The position numbers and the translations under genes were made by a program. The notes beneath the pieces are model-generated. The model did no database searches. It had not been told where the DNA came from and saw nothing but the letters and a program-made list of their open reading frames with translations. From Thermoplasmata archaeon (GTDB lineage: Archaea; Thermoplasmatota; Thermoplasmata; Thermoplasmatales; Thermoplasmataceae): a stretch of DNA of 9,354 nt. Each line of letters opens with the position of its first letter. The stretch's first letter is position 1. This document shows positions 6,395 to 9,354 of this stretch, in pieces. The DNA lies in contig JAKBRR010000043.1 in NCBI GenBank assembly GCA_021845325.1, positions 1 to 9,354 on the forward strand. Reading direction: 5' to 3'.

Positions 6395-6571
6395 TTACTT
6401 GTATTTAAAATTTTGATTGTTCTCTGTTTTTAGGAGTTTCCACTTACCATCAATTTTAACAGCATTTTGGAAGTGGTATTCACAAAGTCCTTCGAAAGAG
6501 GTTAGACTATTATATTCTATTTTTCTTTTGCACCCGGGAAATGCACATCTTCCGAAAAGATATTTCAACAT
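6395..6571 (-). CDS. Small zinc-binding protein, 58 aa
   Basis: ATG 6571 to TAA 6395 encodes MLKYLFGRCAFPGCKRKIEY and 38 more residues. The spacing C9-x4-C14-x15-C30-x2-H33, with the phrase GLCEYHF, matches short zinc-binding motifs of the C-x4-C...gLC-x2-H type, often seen in phage and mobile-element proteins. The tail is basic. Four metal ligands make it a plausible structural zinc finger that binds nucleic acid or a partner; its target is unknown. A TATA box (6597-6606) and an SD (AGAGG) precede it. Its 3' end overlaps the tnpB promoter, so reading it may interfere with tnpB. The SD can pair with its own coding region (see the inverted repeat at 6498-6585). Confidence 0.6.
   Translation of the reverse strand: MLKYLFGRCAFPGCKRKIEYNSLTSFEGLCEYHFQNAVKIDGKWKLLKTENNQNFKYK
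6401..6410 (-). promoter_or_regulatory. TATA box of tnpB
   Basis: The minus strand reads TTTTAAATAC, centred about 25 nt before the tnpB ATG at 6380. It lies within the last codons of the zinc-protein gene. Confidence 0.6.
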
Positions 6572-6585
6572 TATTTCTAACCTCT
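6498..6585 (-). repeat. Inverted repeat that can mask the SD of the zinc-protein gene
   Basis: In the minus-strand RNA, AGAGGTTAG (6585-6577), which includes the SD, is the exact complement of CTAACCTCT (6506-6498) inside the coding sequence, 70 bases further on. Pairing would hide the ribosome site. Nine base pairs are modest and the loop is long, so regulation is only a possibility. Confidence 0.3.
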
Positions 6586-6596
6586 ACTATGGAAAT

Positions 6597-6606
6597 GTAT
6601 TTAATC
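6597..6606 (-). promoter_or_regulatory. TATA box of the zinc-protein gene
   Basis: The minus strand reads GATTAAATAC, overlapping the stop codon of the 208 aa gene. The predicted transcript start near 6576 would leave only part of the AGAGG SD in the mRNA, so read-through from upstream may also supply translation. Confidence 0.4.
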
Positions 6607-7227
6607 TGGTTCAAGAAGTTCTATATTTTTGAACCCATTTCTAACTGTGTTTCCTGTCAGATATGACATTGCTTCTACGAAACAATGTTCTGGTGAAGGT
6701 AAGACATAATTTTCAAGAAGAGTTTTTTGAAGAGAGTTGACAATTCTCATTTCTTCTTTAGCACCACATGTTCCATAGTTTTGTTTAATATAATCTTTAT
6801 ATAAACTAAGTCCGCCTAATACTGTACTTAGCCATTTCTTAGATTTTTCTCTATCAGGAACAATTATTAATGTACGTGTAAATTCCTCATGATATCCTGG
6901 AGCACGAACATAATAAAGTTTCCCACCATGCTCTTCAACACTCTTATCAAATCTTGAATAATGCAATTCATAGTTATTGTCTTTCTCAGGATCATAACTG
7001 TAGGGTTGTAATATTGCAAAGTATTTGGAAAAAACAACATGATCCATAAACTGATCAGTAGAGGTTAGTTGATTCAAAAACCCTGTTTGTAAAATGTTAT
7101 CCCAAAAATACGAGTAATTTTTTCTGACTAATGGCTTGTCTGACTCTAAATCTACTGATAAAAAATCATCACCTATTTCACAATGTCTGCAACCTACATC
7201 TGTATCTATATGATCCCTTATTTCCAT
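6601..7227 (-). CDS. Hypothetical protein, 208 aa
   Basis: I do not recognise this protein. It is soluble by appearance, rich in Tyr, Asp and Lys, with an N-terminal CRHC pair (C13, C16) and two more cysteines at 154 (YGTCG) and 182 (HCF). These could bind a metal, although spacing is unlike a standard ribbon. A stretch near residues 105-125 (KLYYVRAPGYHEEF, TLIIVPDRE) looks like alternating strands. The start is supported by a TATA box (7248-7257) placed 25 nt before the ATG, giving a leaderless message. It lies alone between the small-domain gene array and the zinc-protein gene, all on the minus strand. Confidence 0.65.
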   Translation of the reverse strand: MEIRDHIDTDVGCRHCEIGDDFLSVDLESDKPLVRKNYSYFWDNILQTGFLNQLTSTDQFMDHVVFSKYFAILQPYSYDPEKDNNYELHYSRFDKSVEEHGGKLYYVRAPGYHEEFTRTLIIVPDREKSKKWLSTVLGGLSLYKDYIKQNYGTCGAKEEMRIVNSLQKTLLENYVLPSPEHCFVEAMSYLTGNTVRNGFKNIELLEPD

Positions 7228-7247
7228 ATATAAACAATAAAAGGGAA

Positions 7248-7257
7248 GTATTTAAAA
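7248..7257 (-). promoter_or_regulatory. TATA box of the 208 aa gene
   Basis: The minus strand reads TTTTAAATAC, identical to the tnpB box and also about 25 nt from the start codon (7227). Confidence 0.6.
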
Positions 7258-7299
7258 ATTTTAGAATAGTTATTTAAATTTTAGAAAATGAGGAAAAAA

Positions 7300-7452
7300 T
7301 TACCATCCTCTGGCTCTTTCCCCATTTCTCCTGTCTACTGCTCTATCGTGGGCGGTCAGATGGTCATGCTTATCCCTGCAATAGGGTCGAACACGAGTGC
7401 CATCAGACTTCACGTAGCCTTCAACAAGTTCCTGTCCGGGTGGACATTCCAT
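7300..7452 (-). CDS. 50-residue YCR-domain protein (minimal member of the array)
   Basis: Minus-strand codons from ATG 7452 to TAA 7300 read MECPPGQELVEGYVKSDG, then TRVRPYCRD, and a charged tail ending GERARGW. This is almost only the shared domain: C3-P-P-G, a V-x-x-Y strand, a turn with DGT, then V-x-x-Y-C25-R, with 21 residues between the cysteines. GGAGGTGAT (7468-7460) is a strong SD about 7 nt before this ATG; another in-frame ATG at 7461 overlaps the SD and would add three residues. It has its own promoter (7491-7504). The codons are richer in G and C than those of its neighbours. Function is unknown; it shows the domain can stand alone. Confidence 0.7.
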   Translation of the reverse strand: MECPPGQELVEGYVKSDGTRVRPYCRDKHDHLTAHDRAVDRRNGERARGW

Positions 7453-7467
7453 TTTTTCCATCACCTC

Positions 7468-7546
7468 CTACCCTCAGATCAAGAGATGCTTAATAAATGT
7501 TTCGTAGCTAAATAAAAATAGTCTACACAAAGAAATTTGAGGGTAG
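7468..7546 (-). repeat. 9 bp perfect inverted repeat flanking the small-gene promoter
   Basis: ctaccctca (7468-7476) and tgagggtag (7538-7546) are exact reverse complements 61 bp apart. They bracket the TATA box at 7491-7500; the inner arm adjoins the SD of the 50-residue gene. They could be paired operator sites or, on a read-through mRNA from the array, a stem next to the SD. Confidence 0.3.
7491..7504 (-). promoter_or_regulatory. Promoter of the 50-residue gene
   Basis: The minus strand reads CGAAACATTTATTA, a BRE-like CGAAAC followed by a TATA element. Transcription would start about 25 nt on, near 7470, just before the SD. Upstream, TATTTTTATTT (7524-7514) is T-rich and may terminate transcripts of the preceding genes. 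Confidence 0.5.
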
Positions 7547-7547
7547 C

Positions 7548-7928
7548 TCATTCCAGATAGGGTCGGAGTTCGGGAGAAGCATAAGCTCCCTTCCTTCTGC
7601 AATACGATTGGACATACTGCCCATTCTTATTTTTGTGTGCCCGAACAAGAACATAACCGGGAGGACAATGAGTTATATCTGTCTGATAGGTTATCATGTT
7701 AGGTTTCCCCTCCATCTGGTGTTCTTTCTCCACAGCATAGTTTTTAATTCTCACTATGTCTGGATTGTCATGGGTAGTAGCAACAAGAAAGTCCATCTGT
7801 TCTACCACACGCCCCGGAGGTTCGAAGGTAAAAGCTTTATCAACACGTTTTTTCTGTTCTGAAAAAGGCATCTTTGTAAAGCCCTTTCCATATATTCCAT
7901 TTCTCTTAGTTCCAAACTTATCTGTCAT
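7548..7928 (-). CDS. YCR-domain protein, 126 aa, domain at the C-terminus
   Basis: A hydrophilic, basic protein. The first 85 residues (GTKRNGIYGKGFTKMPFSE onwards) match nothing I know. The shared domain follows at about residues 88-112: CPPGYVLVRAHKNKNGQYV, then QSYCRR. C88 and C110 are 21 residues apart. I chose ATG 7928 because AGAGGT (7940-7935) is a well-placed SD; an ATG at 7943 overlaps the previous gene's stop (ATGA) and would add five residues. Close coupling to the upstream gene shows one operon. Function is unknown. The two conserved cysteines suggest a disulfide or half of a metal site. Confidence 0.65.
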   Translation of the reverse strand: MTDKFGTKRNGIYGKGFTKMPFSEQKKRVDKAFTFEPPGRVVEQMDFLVATTHDNPDIVRIKNYAVEKEHQMEGKPNMITYQTDITHCPPGYVLVRAHKNKNGQYVQSYCRRKGAYASPELRPYLE

Positions 7929-7939
7929 TTTACTACCTC

Positions 7940-8305
7940 TCATTTTTTACTACCATCCTTAATACTTTTCCCATCTTCTTTCATCCTTGCCTCTCTCTTC
8001 CTTTCCTCCTGCTCTTTCATGAGAGCATCCAATTTATCTGCCCTTGCTTTTATTTTTCCCACATATTTCTCACCGGATTGTGTAGAATCTACAAGAGTAT
8101 CAAATCCAAGAACAGCATCTTCTTCTCCTATCATTCCTTCATTGTATATACCAGATAGGAGAGCTTTTGTTCTTCCTTCAACCTTTATTTTTCTGCAGTA
8201 TTCATTGACATGAAAGTTATTTCTTTCATGCGCTCTTACTTTCTCATACCCGGGTGGGCAGACACCATGATATGCTCTTACTTTCTTAACCGTATATTTG
8301 TTCAT
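7940..8305 (-). CDS. YCR-domain protein, 121 aa, domain at the N-terminus
   Basis: The shared domain is near the N-terminus: C16-PPGYEKVRAH, a shortened turn ERNN-F, then HVNEYC37-RK, with 20 residues between cysteines. Just before it, KKVRAYHG resembles a second, incomplete copy of the V-R-A-Y strand. The rest is hydrophilic and ends in a long charged helix rich in Lys, Glu and Arg (about residues 84-121), likely a coiled coil. The SD GAGGGGG (8317-8311) lies before the ATG. The TGA stop overlaps an ATG of the next gene. Function is unknown; the helix suggests oligomer formation or binding to a partner. Confidence 0.65.
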   Translation of the reverse strand: MNKYTVKKVRAYHGVCPPGYEKVRAHERNNFHVNEYCRKIKVEGRTKALLSGIYNEGMIGEEDAVLGFDTLVDSTQSGEKYVGKIKARADKLDALMKEQEERKREARMKEDGKSIKDGSKK

Positions 8306-8337
8306 TTATTCCCCCTCAGTCTGTTTTACTTCCCCCT

Positions 8338-8796
8338 TCAGAACTCAATTTCGTCTGTTTCTCCTCCTGCTATCCATTTTCCTCCTTCTTTAAGTACGGT
8401 TCCACTAAAATTATAGTATCTTCCATTTTTGTAAACAGTTGTGGAAAACTCTGCCGAACCTGCTTTTTCTACTTCTTCTGAGGAAGAAGTGTATCGCCCA
8501 TCTGGAAGTTCGTATTCTATTTCACCCCCATCTGATAGTTCCATGTCACGTAGTATTGAATCTATAGCATCCAGAGGATCCTGACCACTTTTTTCATAAT
8601 ATCCTTTCAAATCAGGACTTTCTTCCTCAAATTCCTGTATTTGAGAAGGGAACATACTTTCTATTTCCTCCTCTGTTCTATCTCTACAATAAGCATGGAC
8701 ATAGACTCCATCGTGTCTCATGTATGCTTCAACCTATACTTTTCCAGCTTCTTCACATTCTTTCTTACCCATATGCATATATTCTTTTCCTTTCAT
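8338..8796 (-). CDS. YCR-domain protein interrupted by an in-frame TAG
   Basis: ATG 8796 lies 2 nt after the preceding gene's TAA, with AGGAGGAGA as SD. Reading on gives MKGKEYMHMGKKECEEAGKV, then TAG (8736-8734) as codon 21, then VEAYMRHDGVYVHAYCRDRT and about 110 further codons to TGA at 8338. Without the TAG the domain aligns residue for residue with the neighbour: C14 and C37 have 22 residues between them, as there, and TAG sits where paralogues have Phe, Leu or Lys. No other lesion is seen. Either a recent nonsense mutation (for example from TTG or AAG) or readthrough explains this. The next ATG, at 8721, would begin inside the domain and lose the first cysteine. The C-terminal part is strongly acidic. 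Confidence 0.6.
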
Positions 8797-8798
8797 TT

Positions 8799-9221
8799 TT
8801 ATCTCCTCCTCTTACTTCTTTTATTGCCAGAAGAACGCCTGAATTTGACTTCTCCTCCGATCAAATCCTCAATGGGATTCATAGGTTCATAAACATCTAC
8901 ATAATCCCCACCACCCATTGCATAAGAATTCTTCAGTGTTTTCTTCTTGGGATATTTGGACATAATCTCTGCAAGTTCTCTGTAATTCTGGATTGCGGCT
9001 TCTCTTTCTTCAGATGTCATTTCTCTGCAATAACCATGCACATATGTGCCATCTTCCCTTCTGTAACCAGATACAAAAGTCTTGCCCTGCTCTCTGCATG
9101 CGTTTTCTATGAGAGTTTCGTTATAACTGAAGGCATGTTTCCTATCATACTCATCAGACCAGTTTCTATCCTCATTTACAAAAAAATCTTCGATTCCGTT
9201 TATATTTCTTTTTGTTGCCAT
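8799..9221 (-). CDS. YCR-domain protein, 140 aa, domain in the middle
   Basis: The best-formed copy of the shared domain is at about residues 42-66: C42-REQGKTFVSGYRREDGT, then YVHGYC65-RE, with 22 residues between the cysteines. An acidic N-terminus (GIEDFFVNEDRNWSDEYD) precedes it; a helical stretch (EEREAAIQNYRELAEIMSKY) and a basic tail KRSKRRR follow. ATG 9221 is chosen because AGGAGGAGA lies just before it; an in-frame ATG at 9245 has no SD and overlaps the previous gene. The final codons AGG AGG AGA TAA form the SD of the next gene. I do not know the function. Basic tail and acidic head would suit an assembling or nucleic-acid-associated protein. Confidence 0.7.
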   Translation of the reverse strand: MATKRNINGIEDFFVNEDRNWSDEYDRKHAFSYNETLIENACREQGKTFVSGYRREDGTYVHGYCREMTSEEREAAIQNYRELAEIMSKYPKKKTLKNSYAMGGGDYVDVYEPMNPIEDLIGGEVKFRRSSGNKRSKRRR

Positions 9222-9223
9222 TC

Positions 9224-9354
9224 TTATCTCCTCCTCTTTTCCCATTCATTCTGTTGCCAGTATTCCTGATCCATTGCGTATTCCCATTTTATATCTCTGC
9301 AATATCCTTTTACCATGGTTCCATCGGTTTTTCTGTATTCATCAACCCATGAAC
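9224..9354 (-). CDS. C-terminus of a YCR-domain protein (partial)
   Basis: The 5' part lies beyond the right edge. The visible 42 codons read SWVDEYRKTDGTMVKGYCRD, then IKWEYAMDQEYWQQNEWEKR and RR, ending in TAA (9226-9224). WVDEYRKTDGTMVKGYCRD is the second half of the shared domain with the usual DGT turn and Y-C-R end. As in the following gene, the last codons AGG AGG AGA TAA contain the SD for the next ATG, 2 nt on. It is the first visible member of the tandem series; more copies may lie outside the window. Confidence 0.65.
   Translation of the reverse strand, partial: SWVDEYRKTDGTMVKGYCRDIKWEYAMDQEYWQQNEWEKRRR

Noticed and set aside
5062..6600. Exact transposon ends and target duplications of the tnpB element
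   Set aside because: IS200/IS605-type elements make no target duplications and need subterminal hairpins to define their ends. I could not identify a matching left end with confidence.
7057..7068. agtagaggttag, a further copy of the sequence at the zinc-gene SD (reverse complement of 6577-6588)
   Set aside because: It is inside coding sequence of the 208 aa gene with no partner or flanking similarity; probably chance in AT-rich DNA.
7288..7515. Plus-strand frame of 75 codons
   Set aside because: The opposite strand encodes the 50-residue YCR-domain protein with a strong SD and promoter, which explains the open frame.
8724..9269. Long plus-strand frame of 181 codons
   Set aside because: It is antisense to two YCR-domain genes that have SD sites and aligned motifs. 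Its translation is rich in Phe, Ser, Leu and Ile without motif, typical of a shadow of charged AT-rich genes.
1..9354. Calling the whole window a provirus or plasmid
   Set aside because: Small zinc proteins, paralogous small genes and a spike-like protein are suggestive, but no capsid, packaging, integrase, replication or partition gene is present.

Overview
The window looks like an accessory stretch of an AT-rich archaeal chromosome or large element. I infer an archaeon, most likely of the Thermoplasmata type, from promoter layout. Near-identical TATA boxes (TTTTAAATAC and close variants) sit about 25 nt before several start codons, as expected for leaderless mRNAs, while genes inside tandem groups carry GGAGGTGAT-like Shine-Dalgarno (SD) sites. 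An N-glycosylation-rich surface protein and an archaeal-style TnpB fit this. No rRNA, tRNA or core metabolic gene is present, so species and replicon type cannot be settled.

Layout, left to right. Positions 1-940 hold a minus-strand group of unknown genes: a 173 aa protein, a two-helix membrane protein, a possible micro-ORF and the start of a secreted or membrane protein. A 71 aa Sm-like protein (1001-1216) and an unknown 130 aa protein (1259-1651) follow, both minus strand. A back-to-back promoter pair at 1671-1690 separates the latter from a plus-strand PrsW-type intramembrane protease (1711-2286). Convergent to it is a roughly 840 aa surface protein (2311-4839) with more than 20 N-glycosylation sequons and a C-terminal membrane anchor. 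Immediately upstream of its promoter is a CRISPR-like mini-array: three copies of a 28-30 bp repeat and two spacers of 35 and 37 bp (4902-5061). It abuts a structured region (5062-5234) that is the 3' flank of a complete tnpB gene (5235-6380) and is a good candidate for its omega/reRNA. A 58 aa zinc-binding protein (6395-6571) and an unknown 208 aa protein (6601-7227) come next.

The right end (7300-9354) is the most unusual part. It holds six consecutive minus-strand genes, one cut by the window edge, that share a short two-cysteine domain of about 25 residues ending in Y-C-R. The flanking sequence differs in every gene. Two junctions have the same design: the last codons AGG AGG AGA TAA of one gene serve as the SD of the next, whose ATG lies 2 nt later. 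One member has an in-frame TAG in the middle of the shared domain.

Working picture (inference): a variable island with a paralogous family of unknown function, a TnpB element inserted beside a small CRISPR remnant, and a surface protein next to a membrane protease. No cas gene, integrase, capsid or replication gene is visible.
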